A stretch of DNA of 64,000 nucleotides from an uncultured Gammaproteobacteria bacterium. GTDB taxonomy: Bacteria; Pseudomonadota; Gammaproteobacteria; GCA-001735895. The first letter of the stretch is position 1, and every line of letters begins with the position of its first letter. The position numbers were made by a program, and so were the translations under genes. This document shows, piece after piece, positions 8,782 to 16,749 of the stretch. The notes under the pieces were generated by a model. That model worked only from the letters and a program-made list of their open reading frames with translations. It had not been told where the DNA came from and made no database searches. The stretch lies in assembly GCA_947259485.1 (NCBI GenBank), contig CAMYLU010000001.1, forward strand, positions 1 through 64,000. The letters are read 5' to 3'.

Positions 8782-9376
8782 TGAAGTCACCACTGGTAGC
8801 AATTTCAAAATCAACTTTCCAGTCGCTGTCTTTGGCTCTGCTCAGCTGGAACAAATCGAAGCGGTTACCCTGAAATATCGGCTCGGCGCTGAAACTGTCG
8901 AAGTAGCCAGGAACTTCCGTGGCGTTGAGGGCGCTACCCTTGATCTGAACAAAGTTCTCGGTGAGACGAATTTGGTTAAGCCAGATATCATCGACATGAA
9001 GGTTGGACAACGCGACCAGGAAATCGGAAAAACCCTGGCCCGATCCAAACCGGTTGGCGTCGACAAAATCTAGTACCCTCTTGCGCGCAGAAATCTGGCG
9101 CGCCGTGTTTTCAATCTTGAGATCGAGTCGGTTATCTTCAAGCAGTTTGGCAAGCTCGGCATTGGCGGTTGTAAATTCCGCCGTTAACTGGTCCCGTTCC
9201 GCCTTGACTAGGCGATTGCGTTGCTCGGCCTGTTCGAACTCGTGGTACAACAGGAAGCTCCATATTGCAGCCGCAGCGATCACTAGCAACAGGGCCGCCG
9301 CAACCTGGACTGCGGAGATCCAGAGCTTTTTCTCCTTGAATCGCTCCTGGTAAAGATTGATTTGTTGAACGATCAC
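8774..9376 (-). CDS. PilN-like MSHA alignment protein (MshI2)
   Basis: 200 residues: a short cytoplasmic N-terminus starting MIVQQINLYQERF, which resembles the PilN N-terminal motif (INLLPWRE-type) that docks on PilM, a transmembrane helix at about 23-43, a coiled coil, and a periplasmic domain. It overlaps mshI by four bases (9373-9376) and mshJ by eight. In Vibrio the PilM and PilN functions are described under mshI/mshI2, so this is the PilN half. It should pair with MshJ in the inner membrane. Confidence 0.78.
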   Translation of the reverse strand: MIVQQINLYQERFKEKKLWISAVQVAAALLLVIAAAAIWSFLLYHEFEQAEQRNRLVKAERDQLTAEFTTANAELAKLLEDNRLDLKIENTARQISARKRVLDFVDANRFGSGQGFSDFLVALSNLHVDDIWLNQIRLTENFVQIKGSALNATEVPGYFDSFSAEPIFQGNRFDLFQLSRAKDSDWKVDFEIATSGDFNE

Positions 9377-10272
9377 GAAGTTATACCCCGCAATGCTGCA
9401 CAGTAAGCATGAAAGCAGTGCGGTTCGAGTCCGGGACTGCCAAAGGTGATGAAATCGATATCGAAATTGGATAAATTCTGCAGGTACATCGCCATCTTTT
9501 CGGTCGCATTTAACTGCGGAAATATTTGTAAATTGGTAACGGTACCGATACCGTAAAAGCTCTCGAAATAATCCAGCGAACGCTGTATCTCTAGCAGCAA
9601 TGCATCAAAGGCGCTTTCATCGTCACTGGAAGCCAGTTCGAGCTGATCGATACCGATCGGGAACTCGCGTGACACGTAGAGATCGGTGTCGTGATAAACG
9701 CTTAGTAAGCCGTTGCTGGTGGTCAGTGTCAGCAGCGCCAGGCTTTGCTCCGCGCTATCTTGCACAACCTCGAGGTTAGAGCGGACCAGTTCGTGAACGT
9801 CGAGTACATTCAGTTCCAGGGCCGTAGCCTTGATACTCTCGACATAGCTGCTGACGACAGCTTCCCGGGCTGCAACCACTCCGACCTGTTGCTGTTTGTT
9901 CTTGCTCGAAACCGGCATCGGATAACTATCGACCACCGCATGGGCAACGTCGTAGTTGATCAAGTCCTTGATTTTCCAGGTCACCGCCTGAATCATCTCG
10001 GAATCTTCGACTTCAGGTCTCTCAACCTGATAAATATCACAGTCGTCGTTCGCAACCAGGCAATTACAGGGGGTCTTCTGTAAGTTGTTATCACGCACCC
10101 AGCCTTTCAGAGCCTCGGCCTGAGCCTCTTGACCGGCAGCAGCGACGAATTCGCTACGGATAATGTCACCTGGATTATTTTTTCCAGTCCGCACCTGCGC
10201 TACTGCGATCCCATCACGCAGAAAATCAATGCCGATTTGAGACTCTTTTTTCACTGTGGAAAACAGGCCCAC
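9373..10272 (-). CDS. mshI: MSHA biogenesis protein MshI (PilM-like actin-fold ATPase)
   Basis: 299 residues, no membrane segment, with the PilM-like opening IGIDFLRDGIAVAQV and an actin-like fold predicted by that family. It would sit under the inner membrane and bind the PilN-like product of the next gene. The start is a GTG at 10272 with a GGAG ribosome-binding site about eight bases upstream. It is the first gene of the ten-gene msh operon; a sigma-54-type promoter lies about 30 bases upstream of the start. Confidence 0.82.
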   Translation of the reverse strand: MGLFSTVKKESQIGIDFLRDGIAVAQVRTGKNNPGDIIRSEFVAAAGQEAQAEALKGWVRDNNLQKTPCNCLVANDDCDIYQVERPEVEDSEMIQAVTWKIKDLINYDVAHAVVDSYPMPVSSKNKQQQVGVVAAREAVVSSYVESIKATALELNVLDVHELVRSNLEVVQDSAEQSLALLTLTTSNGLLSVYHDTDLYVSREFPIGIDQLELASSDDESAFDALLLEIQRSLDYFESFYGIGTVTNLQIFPQLNATEKMAMYLQNLSNFDIDFITFGSPGLEPHCFHAYCAALRGITS

Positions 10273-10303
10273 GTTTTACTCCGAGTGTTATCCCTAATAT
10301 CTA

Positions 10304-10319
10304 TGCAAGTTATGCGCCA
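10304..10319 (-). promoter_or_regulatory. Candidate sigma-54 (-24/-12) promoter of the msh operon
   Basis: On the minus strand the bases read TGGCGC-ATAAC-TTGCA. The GG and GC are separated by exactly ten bases, as required for RpoN. Only one base departs from the TGGCAC-N5-TTGCA consensus. Transcription would begin around 10293, giving a leader of about 20 bases with the mshI ribosome-binding site. RpoN control is established for type IV pilin genes in several gammaproteobacteria. No enhancer-binding activator gene is visible nearby. Confidence 0.6.
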
Positions 10320-10355
10320 AGGGCGCAGGTATCTGCTCCCCTCATAAATGAAAAA

Positions 10356-10377
10356 CTTTCGCATCAACGTGCGAAAG
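10356..10377. repeat. Inverted repeat upstream of the sigma-54 promoter (activator site or minus-strand terminator)
   Basis: Perfect 8-bp arms CTTTCGCA (10356-10363) and TGCGAAAG (10370-10377) with a six-base spacer. It is centred about 73 bases upstream of the predicted msh transcription start, where sigma-54 activators bind. On the minus strand it is followed by five T, so it could also end antisense transcription coming from trmL. Confidence 0.5.
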
Positions 10378-10511
10378 GTACAGACTCCATTCTGATCGAA
10401 TTCTATCCTAGAGTTTCCTTAAGAAAATTGTTATAACTTATTGTCACTGCTGAAAATATTAGCCCATAGCAGGGTTATTTCAAGTTATTAGCTAAAATTT
10501 ATTTCAACCTG

Positions 10512-10967
10512 ATGCACATCGTCCTTTTCGAGCCTGAGATCCCGCCTAATACCGGCAATATTATGCGCCTGGCGGCAAATACCGGATTCCAGCTACATTT
10601 GATCGAACCACTGGGATTTGAACTAGACGATAAGCAATTGAGGCGCGCCGGCCTCGACTATCGCGAATGGGCTGAAACGAGCCTTCATGGCAGTTACCAG
10701 GAATTCATAAATTCGTTTAAATTCAATAACTTATATGCTTTTAGCACCAAAGCGAGTAAAACCTATAGCGAGGCATCCTTCGATCCAGAAGATGCGCTTT
10801 TATTTGGTCCCGAAAGCCGTGGTTTGCCAATGGAAATTCTGGAGTCACTAGATGGAGACCATAAACTGCGTATCCCCATGATGACAACCTCGCGCAGTTT
10901 GAACCTGTCGAATACGGTTGCAATCGCCGTTTATGAAGCCTGGAGGCAACAGGGTTTCAGGCAATAG
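10512..10967 (+). CDS. trmL: tRNA (cytidine/uridine(34)-2'-O)-methyltransferase TrmL
   Basis: 151 residues, the full length of TrmL (YibK), a minimal SPOUT methyltransferase. The start MHIVLFEPEIPPNTGNI is near-invariant in the family. The C-terminal trefoil-knot motifs LFGPESRGLP and SRSLNLSNTVAIAVYE bind S-adenosylmethionine. It methylates the ribose of the wobble base in tRNA-Leu isoacceptors. It is transcribed away from the msh operon and convergent with gpsA, its usual chromosomal neighbour in gammaproteobacteria. The 240 bases upstream hold the msh promoter; no clear sigma-70 promoter for trmL was recognised. Confidence 0.94.
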   Translation: MHIVLFEPEIPPNTGNIMRLAANTGFQLHLIEPLGFELDDKQLRRAGLDYREWAETSLHGSYQEFINSFKFNNLYAFSTKASKTYSEASFDPEDALLFGPESRGLPMEILESLDGDHKLRIPMMTTSRSLNLSNTVAIAVYEAWRQQGFRQ

Positions 10968-10973
10968 GTCAGT

Positions 10974-11966
10974 TTATTCGTGACCCTGGGGACGATTTTC
11001 GAGGTCGCGCACCGCGTCGTGGGGATCTTTGCCCTGGTAAAGTACGCGGTAGACTTCCTGAATGATCGGCAAGTCGAGGCCAAGCTGCTGCGCCTTGTTA
11101 TAAATCGCTTTTGCCGCACGCAGCCCTTCGACGGTTTGACCGACTTCGATCTCGGCCTGCGACACCGTTTTACCCTTACCCAACGCTAAACCGAAGCGTC
11201 GATTACGGCTCTGATCGTCGGTACAGGTGAGGATGATATCGCCTAGCCCGGCCAATCCCATCAGGGTCTCCTGGTGGGCGCCGAGACTGGTTCCGAGACG
11301 CATGATTTCCGAGAGGCCACGCGTCATCAGGGCAGCTCGCGTATTGGCACCGAAACCCAGCCCGTCGGCAACCCCAACGGCTATCGCAAGCACGTTTTTC
11401 AAGGCACCACCCAGCTCGACACCAACGATATCCTCGGTCGTATAAGCACGAAAATGGTGGCCTCGAAGGCGCTCGGCAAAAGCCGCCGTGGTCTCGACAT
11501 CGTTACCCGCGCAGGCGATTGCCGCAGGTAATCCGCGCGCCACTTCGGTGGCGAAGGTCGGACCCGAGATCACGCCATAACGATGCCGCGGCAACTCCTG
11601 ATCGATGACTTCATGCAAAAGCATACCGGTTTCAATCTCAAACCCTTTGCTGGCCCAGAACAGGGCCTGGTTTTCACTTATCAACGGTTTTATTTCTTTC
11701 AACAAGCTACGAAATCCCTTGCTCGGGATTGCAATTAGCAGAAAAGGGGCATTGGTTACAGCGAGTTCGAGCTTTGCAACCGGATCAATATTGTCAGCCA
11801 GCTTGAATCCGGGGAGATAGTCCGTATTTTCGCGCAGCGCCTGTAAACGTTCGATATGAGCGGGCTCGTGGCCCCAGAGCCTGACCTGCAGTGCGCTGCG
11901 TGCTAATTGAATCGCAAGCGCAGTCCCCCAGGACCCCGCACCGAGCACGGCAACGTTTTCAGACAT
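10974..11966 (-). CDS. gpsA: NAD(P)-dependent glycerol-3-phosphate dehydrogenase
   Basis: 330 residues, normal family length. Rossmann motif GAGSWGTALA at residues 9-18 binds NAD(P); GVELGGALKNVLAIAVG and GLAGLGDIILTC are typical catalytic-domain motifs. It reduces dihydroxyacetone phosphate to sn-glycerol-3-phosphate for phospholipid synthesis. It lies six bases after secB in the same operon. It ends seven bases from the convergent trmL stop, and no terminator hairpin is visible between them. Confidence 0.95.
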   Translation of the reverse strand: MSENVAVLGAGSWGTALAIQLARSALQVRLWGHEPAHIERLQALRENTDYLPGFKLADNIDPVAKLELAVTNAPFLLIAIPSKGFRSLLKEIKPLISENQALFWASKGFEIETGMLLHEVIDQELPRHRYGVISGPTFATEVARGLPAAIACAGNDVETTAAFAERLRGHHFRAYTTEDIVGVELGGALKNVLAIAVGVADGLGFGANTRAALMTRGLSEIMRLGTSLGAHQETLMGLAGLGDIILTCTDDQSRNRRFGLALGKGKTVSQAEIEVGQTVEGLRAAKAIYNKAQQLGLDLPIIQEVYRVLYQGKDPHDAVRDLENRPQGHE

Positions 11967-11971
11967 CGGGC

Positions 11972-12442
11972 TTAATGCGGCACACCGGTTTCGTCCTGCT
12001 CCGCCTGCTTTCGCTGCAGGTGCTGTTGATACAACGCATCAAAATTAACCGGGGACATGGTGAGAGGAGGGAAGCCCCCGCGTACCGATAAATCCGAAAC
12101 CGCTTCACGGGCGTAGGGAAACAGGATAGTCATACACTGGCTGCCGAGCAGAAAGTTTTGTTGCTCGTCGTCAAATCCAGCAATTTCGAACAAGCCGGCC
12201 TGCTGAACTTCGACCAGGAACGCGGTGGTTTCCTCATGCGATACGGTCAGGGTAACGCTTAGCACGACTTCGTAAACATCGCCATCGATATGCGTCTGGT
12301 CGCTGGTCAGACTCAATTCTATTTTCGGATTCCATTTTTTAAAGCTGAACGACTGTGGAGACGTCGGGGACTCAAAGGATGCATCCTTGACGTAGAGTTT
12401 CTGGATGCCAAACTGCTTGTTGGGTTCTGATGTCTCGTTCAT
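11972..12442 (-). CDS. secB: Protein-export chaperone SecB
   Basis: 156 residues, normal for SecB. Recognisable SecB segments include IQKLYVKDASFESP near the N-terminus and FPYAREAVSDLSVRGGFPPLTMSPVNFDALY at the C-terminal end (quoted in part: RGGFPPLTMSPVNFD). The tetramer keeps preproteins unfolded and delivers them to SecA. It starts three bases after the rhodanese stop and ends five bases before gpsA. In E. coli grxC lies between the rhodanese gene and secB; here grxC is absent. Confidence 0.95.
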   Translation of the reverse strand: MNETSEPNKQFGIQKLYVKDASFESPTSPQSFSFKKWNPKIELSLTSDQTHIDGDVYEVVLSVTLTVSHEETTAFLVEVQQAGLFEIAGFDDEQQNFLLGSQCMTILFPYAREAVSDLSVRGGFPPLTMSPVNFDALYQQHLQRKQAEQDETGVPH

Positions 12443-12445
12443 GGG

Positions 12446-12874
12446 TTATTTTTTACTCACTGGTAAGTGGGCATCCTGCCAGGCCAACAAGCCGCCATTC
12501 AAGCTGTAAACCTTGTCAAATCCATTCTTGCTAAGTTCCTTGCAGGCAATTCCGGCACGTGCGCCCGATTTACAATAAACCAGCAGGGTCTTGTCTTTAA
12601 ATTTCTCCAGTTCATCGACGCGTTTTGCTACCGCGCCAACCGGAATCTGGATCGCCCTGGCGATTTTCCCGCCGACTGTTTCCGAGGGCTCGCGCACATC
12701 AAGCACGACAACATCCTCTTTATTCATCAACTGTACCGCGGCGGCCGGGGTAAGACTCGCAAAACGCTGGGTTGCAATTTTCATTTCATTGAAAAAAACC
12801 AGCGCCAGCAATACCGCAAAGGCCATCACCAGATACGGATGATTGACCGCAAATTCAGAAATTTGAGTTAACAT
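12446..12874 (-). CDS. Membrane-anchored rhodanese (YibN-like sulfurtransferase)
   Basis: 142 residues: one N-terminal transmembrane helix (about 12-29) and a single rhodanese domain (about 40-138). The catalytic loop is VYCKSGARA with cysteine 101, which carries the persulfide in this family. The anchor and locus match YibN of enterics. It sits 35 bases after an ArsR-family regulator with a cysteine pair typical of persulfide sensors, which hints that sulfur chemistry is regulated here. The donor and acceptor cannot be read from sequence. Confidence 0.88.
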   Translation of the reverse strand: MLTQISEFAVNHPYLVMAFAVLLALVFFNEMKIATQRFASLTPAAAVQLMNKEDVVVLDVREPSETVGGKIARAIQIPVGAVAKRVDELEKFKDKTLLVYCKSGARAGIACKELSKNGFDKVYSLNGGLLAWQDAHLPVSKK

Positions 12875-12909
12875 AAGAGCAGGAAAAACAGGCCGTTAAA
12901 GATAAATAT

Positions 12910-13242
12910 TCAGTCGGCGGTACAAAACACTTCCTGCATCATTCCAATGAGTCGCAGCGTGCGTTCATCACCGACGCGGTAAAAAACCTTGTTCGCATCC
13001 TTGCGCGACGACAGTATACCTTTATCGCGTAAAATGGCGAGATGTTGCGAAATATTACTTTGCGAAGTACCGACATTTTCGACGATTCCCTGTACGCAGA
13101 CTTCACGATTTCCAAGCGTACACAGGATTTTCAGTCGCAACGGGTGTGACATGGCCTTGAGCGAGCGCGAAGCAATTTCAATGTCGGCGGCGCGCGCGAG
13201 CAGTTGTTCGCCATCAATTGCCGCCAGGGATTCAGTTTTCAT
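12910..13242 (-). CDS. ArsR-family regulator, possible persulfide sensor (SqrR/BigR type)
   Basis: 110 residues from the ATG at 13242; the frame stays open to 13473 but the extra N-terminus is low-complexity and would run across the divergent envC start. A winged helix-turn-helix is clear (AMSHPLRLKIL, then TSQSNISQHLAILRDKGIL). There is no ELCVCDL-type metal site; cysteines are at 41, 49 and 107. Positions 41 and 107 match the dithiol that forms a polysulfide bridge in SqrR of Rhodobacter. It is the first gene of an operon with the rhodanese, secB and gpsA and probably represses its own AT-rich promoter shared with envC. Sensing persulfide is inference. Confidence 0.72.
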   Translation of the reverse strand: MKTESLAAIDGEQLLARAADIEIASRSLKAMSHPLRLKILCTLGNREVCVQGIVENVGTSQSNISQHLAILRDKGILSSRKDANKVFYRVGDERTLRLIGMMQEVFCTAD

Positions 13243-13303
13243 TTGCTTAAGCGTATTACCAAACGTTAATATTAGAGAATGATTATGAATAAACATCGAG
13301 TCA

Positions 13304-14482
13304 ATGTCTAGATCGCTGCCGGGTAAACTGTTGTTGCCGCTAATGCTTGCGTTGCTGGTGTTTAACACGGTATCGATTGCAGACGACAAGTCAGACAAGG
13401 AAAAGCAGCTCAAAAGCCTGCTGCGTAAAATTGACAAGCTAAAGAAGTCCATCGATGCCAAGGAAGACAACAAGTCGAGCTATACCCAACAACTTAAATC
13501 AGTCGAACGCAAGATTGGCAAAGTCAATCAACAAATCAGCGCAACCGATAAAAAAATCACTGCTAAAAAGTCCGAACTCAAAACATTGCGGGCTACGCGT
13601 TTGAAGCATCAACAGAAGCTTAGCCAGGAGAATGATTACCTCGCCGAGCAGGTATACGCGGCGTTTACCCTCGGTCGCCAGGAAAGAGCTAAGCTATTGT
13701 TTTCTCAGCAGAATCCGCAAGCGTTACAACGAAACCTGGTTTATTACGAGTATTTTTCGAATGCTCGCGTTGCTTTAATCAATGACGTGCAGCGAAATAT
13801 CGACAAGATCATCGCTACGGAAGAATTGATGGGTCAGGCACAACTCGAGCTGGAGCAGAATCAAAAGTCACTGGAGACACAGATAAAGGGGCTAAAAGTA
13901 GATCTCGGTAAACGTAAAACGATCATCAGTTCGCTCAGCAAAGAATTAAAGCAGCAGGGCGGGAGCCTTTCCCGGCTTCAGGATGAGGCCACGCAGTTAA
14001 AAAACCTGATCAAATCGATCGAGGAAATTTTTATCGACGCCCCTGAATCGGAAATTTCACAAAAGGCATTTGCAGAGTTAAAAGGTAAACTCGCATGGCC
14101 CGTCAAGGGCAAGCTTAAAAAACTTTTTGGTCGCAACAAACCGCAATCGGAACTGCGCTGGCAGGGCGTCGTGATTGAGGCGCCCAATGGTCGTCAGGTC
14201 AAGGCTGTATCGCATGGTAGGATTGCTTTCGCCGACTGGCTTCGTGGCCTCGGCAACCTGGTCATTATTGACCACGGTAATTCGTACCTGTCACTTTATG
14301 GTCACAACGAGTCACTCTACAAGTCGGCCGGTGAATGGGTTGAAGCCGGCGATGTCATCAGTACTATCGGTAATAGTGGCGGACAGAACAAGTCGGGGCT
14401 GTATTTCGAGATTCGCAAAAAAGGCAGGCCGCAGAATCCCACGGGCTGGTGTAAAGCGAAAAATAAGTTTGCCTCGGGTTGA
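13304..14482 (+). CDS. envC: EnvC-like murein hydrolase activator (degenerate LytM)
   Basis: 392 residues: signal peptide (cleaved near residue 25), a long coiled coil (about 28-250) and a C-terminal LytM/M23 domain. The zinc ligands of active M23 peptidases are lost: HxGxD reads WQGVV and HLHFE reads GLYFE. This is the EnvC plan, in which the dead LytM domain activates periplasmic amidases at the septum. It is divergent from the ArsR gene (61 bases apart) and followed by ctpA, as in Pseudomonas. The ATG at 13304 lacks a strong ribosome-binding site. Confidence 0.88.
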   Translation: MSRSLPGKLLLPLMLALLVFNTVSIADDKSDKEKQLKSLLRKIDKLKKSIDAKEDNKSSYTQQLKSVERKIGKVNQQISATDKKITAKKSELKTLRATRLKHQQKLSQENDYLAEQVYAAFTLGRQERAKLLFSQQNPQALQRNLVYYEYFSNARVALINDVQRNIDKIIATEELMGQAQLELEQNQKSLETQIKGLKVDLGKRKTIISSLSKELKQQGGSLSRLQDEATQLKNLIKSIEEIFIDAPESEISQKAFAELKGKLAWPVKGKLKKLFGRNKPQSELRWQGVVIEAPNGRQVKAVSHGRIAFADWLRGLGNLVIIDHGNSYLSLYGHNESLYKSAGEWVEAGDVISTIGNSGGQNKSGLYFEIRKKGRPQNPTGWCKAKNKFASG

Positions 14483-14647
14483 TCCTGATTTGACTAACGC
14501 TACGTATAAATCTGAAAAATCCAATACTTTACCGTAGAATTAGGCTTTGCGGGGCCCAACTTTTGAACTGTTTACAACTTATACGACCTTATCTGGTCTA
14601 CAATACTTAATCACGACTTCGGCCAGCGCGCCCTATCGGAGAATCGA

Positions 14648-15949
14648 ATGTTACAAAATCTGCGAACATCCACCTTGTTTTTGAGTGGAACCTTACTGGG
14701 GCTGTCACTGGCGGTGGGCCATAGTGTTTACGCGCTAAAGGACGATGATCAAATCCCGTTTGAGGATTTGCAGGCTTTTACCGAAGTGTTTTCCAAGGTC
14801 AAATCGGATTACGTTGAGCCGGTAGACGACCAGAAACTCATTGAGGACGCCATTCGCGGCATGCTCAACGGGCTCGATCCACATTCGGCGTTTCTCAACA
14901 CCAGCGAATTCAGTGACTTGAAAATCGGCACTACCGGCCAGTTCGGTGGCCTCGGCATTGAAGTTGGTATGGAAAATGGTTTCGTCAAGGTTATTTCTCC
15001 CATTGACGACACCCCGGCATCACGCGCCGGAGTCAAGGCCAGCGACCTGATTATCAAGCTCGATGACAAATCGGTTAAGGGCATGACGCTTAACGAAGCC
15101 GTTAAAGTTATGCGCGGCAAGCCCAATACTGCGATCGATCTGACCATTGTGCGCGAAGGCGAACCCAAACCACTAGTGATTACAATAACACGCGAAATTA
15201 TTCGCGTGAAAAGCGTCAAGAATCGCATGCTCGAACCGGGTTATGGCTATGTCCGGATTACCAATTTCCAGTCACGTACCACAACGGATTTGCTAAAAGC
15301 CATTTCCGACCTGCAAAAAGAGGAACGCCTCAAGGGCATGGTGCTCGACCTGCGTAATAATCCAGGGGGTGTTCTCAACGGCGCTGTCGGTGTCTCCGAT
15401 GCCTTTATCGACAACGGACTGATCGTCTATACGGAAGGTCGCCTCGATGATTCCAGCCATCGTTACCTGGCAACCCCCGGCGATAGTCTAAACGGCGCAC
15501 CCCTGGTAGTGCTGGTCAACGGCGGTTCCGCTTCAGCCTCTGAAATCGTGGCTGGCGCAATACAGGATCACAAACGCGGCATCATTCTGGGCACCAAATC
15601 TTTCGGTAAGGGCTCGGTGCAGACGATACAGGAATTGCGCAATGGTTCGGCGGTCAAACTGACCACCGCACGTTACTACACCCCTAACGGACGTTCAATC
15701 CAGGCCACGGGTATCGAGCCTGATATCAAATTAAGCACCCTGAGATTGTCCGCAGAGGATGAGAAGTCCCGCGAAACCTATTCCGAGAGCGATCTCGAAG
15801 GGCGTTTGAGCAATCCAAACGGTGACAGTGATGCCGACGACAAAGAAAAAGACGACAGCGAAGCCCTGGCAGAAACCGACTTTCAGCTATACGAAGCACT
15901 CAACCTGCTGAAAGGCCTGATAATTCTGAACCAAATCAGTAGCGGCTAA
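14648..15949 (+). CDS. ctpA: Carboxyl-terminal processing peptidase (S41, CtpA)
   Basis: 433 residues: signal peptide, a PDZ domain at about 95-165, and the S41 catalytic core. The Ser-Lys pair is visible as GGSASASE (Ser296) and SFGKGS (Lys321), 25 residues apart as in Bacillus CtpB. The tail (about 375-405) is acidic and low-complexity. It is a periplasmic protease; in Pseudomonas the homologue adjacent to the EnvC-like gene controls cell-wall hydrolases. A GGAG ribosome-binding site lies just before the start. No convincing sigma-70 promoter was found in the 165-base gap after envC. Confidence 0.93.
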   Translation: MLQNLRTSTLFLSGTLLGLSLAVGHSVYALKDDDQIPFEDLQAFTEVFSKVKSDYVEPVDDQKLIEDAIRGMLNGLDPHSAFLNTSEFSDLKIGTTGQFGGLGIEVGMENGFVKVISPIDDTPASRAGVKASDLIIKLDDKSVKGMTLNEAVKVMRGKPNTAIDLTIVREGEPKPLVITITREIIRVKSVKNRMLEPGYGYVRITNFQSRTTTDLLKAISDLQKEERLKGMVLDLRNNPGGVLNGAVGVSDAFIDNGLIVYTEGRLDDSSHRYLATPGDSLNGAPLVVLVNGGSASASEIVAGAIQDHKRGIILGTKSFGKGSVQTIQELRNGSAVKLTTARYYTPNGRSIQATGIEPDIKLSTLRLSAEDEKSRETYSESDLEGRLSNPNGDSDADDKEKDDSEALAETDFQLYEALNLLKGLIILNQISSG

Positions 15950-15957
15950 ACCACGCA

Positions 15958-16749
15958 ATGGCTCGAGCCTGCCTGATTCTGTTTCTCGCCTTTGTCACCG
16001 GTGCCCAGGCTGATCAACGACCGGTACTGTCGTTGGTGATCGATGACCTCGGCTACTCGATGGAAAATGGCAGGGCTGTTATCAATCTCGACGGAGATCA
16101 TACCTACGCCATACTGCCCGGTGCGGTTTATAGCCAGAAACTGGCCCACCACGCGCACAGCCTCAATAAGGAAGTCATCTTGCATTTACCGATGCAATCG
16201 GTCCATTCAACGGCCGCGCATGAAACCAATGCCCTTAACGAGGCGATGGATGAGGACGAAATATCCGCCAACGTGCATTCGCTACTGGCGCAAATTCCAT
16301 TCATCCGCGGGGTCAACAACCATATGGGCAGCCACCTGACCGAGTTCGATTTTTTCATGCGCCCGGTAATGGACAGTATCCGTGGTTATAACCCCGGATT
16401 GTATTTTCTCGACAGCCGCACTTCACCCCGCAGTGTCGCCTATGCACAGGCGCTTGATGCCGGCCTGAATTCGATTACGCGAGATGTCTTCCTCGACGAT
16501 GAACCCAATCCCGAGTCGATCCGGCTGCAGTTTAAAATCTGGCTGACCCGGGCGCGCGAACGGGGCTCGGCGATCGCGATTGGCCACCCGTACTCGCATA
16601 CGATCGAGATTTTGCGCCGCAACCTGCCTCAAGCAGACCGTGAATTCGAGTTTATGCGGATATCGAGGTTAATCGAGGAGCGCAAGGTCCGGGGATTTTC
16701 GGCTGGCTGGCGTGACCAGCTCTCCAGGCTGGAACCCGTCATTCAGTAA
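15958..16749 (+). CDS. Divergent polysaccharide deacetylase (YibQ family)
   Basis: 263 residues with a signal peptide (about 1-18). The motif LSLVIDDLGY (Asp29-Asp30) and VILHLPMQS fit the divergent polysaccharide deacetylase family (DUF610/YibQ), a distant relative of NodB enzymes. It begins eight bases after ctpA and is probably co-transcribed. The E. coli homologue also lies next to envC, so a role in the periplasmic cell wall or envelope is likely; its substrate is not known. Its stop codon abuts the stop of the convergent amidase gene with no base between. Confidence 0.85.
   Translation: MARACLILFLAFVTGAQADQRPVLSLVIDDLGYSMENGRAVINLDGDHTYAILPGAVYSQKLAHHAHSLNKEVILHLPMQSVHSTAAHETNALNEAMDEDEISANVHSLLAQIPFIRGVNNHMGSHLTEFDFFMRPVMDSIRGYNPGLYFLDSRTSPRSVAYAQALDAGLNSITRDVFLDDEPNPESIRLQFKIWLTRARERGSAIAIGHPYSHTIEILRRNLPQADREFEFMRISRLIEERKVRGFSAGWRDQLSRLEPVIQ

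Noticed and set aside
13243..13473. N-terminal extension of the ArsR-family gene
   Set aside because: The extra residues are serine/leucine-rich without match and run across the divergent envC start.
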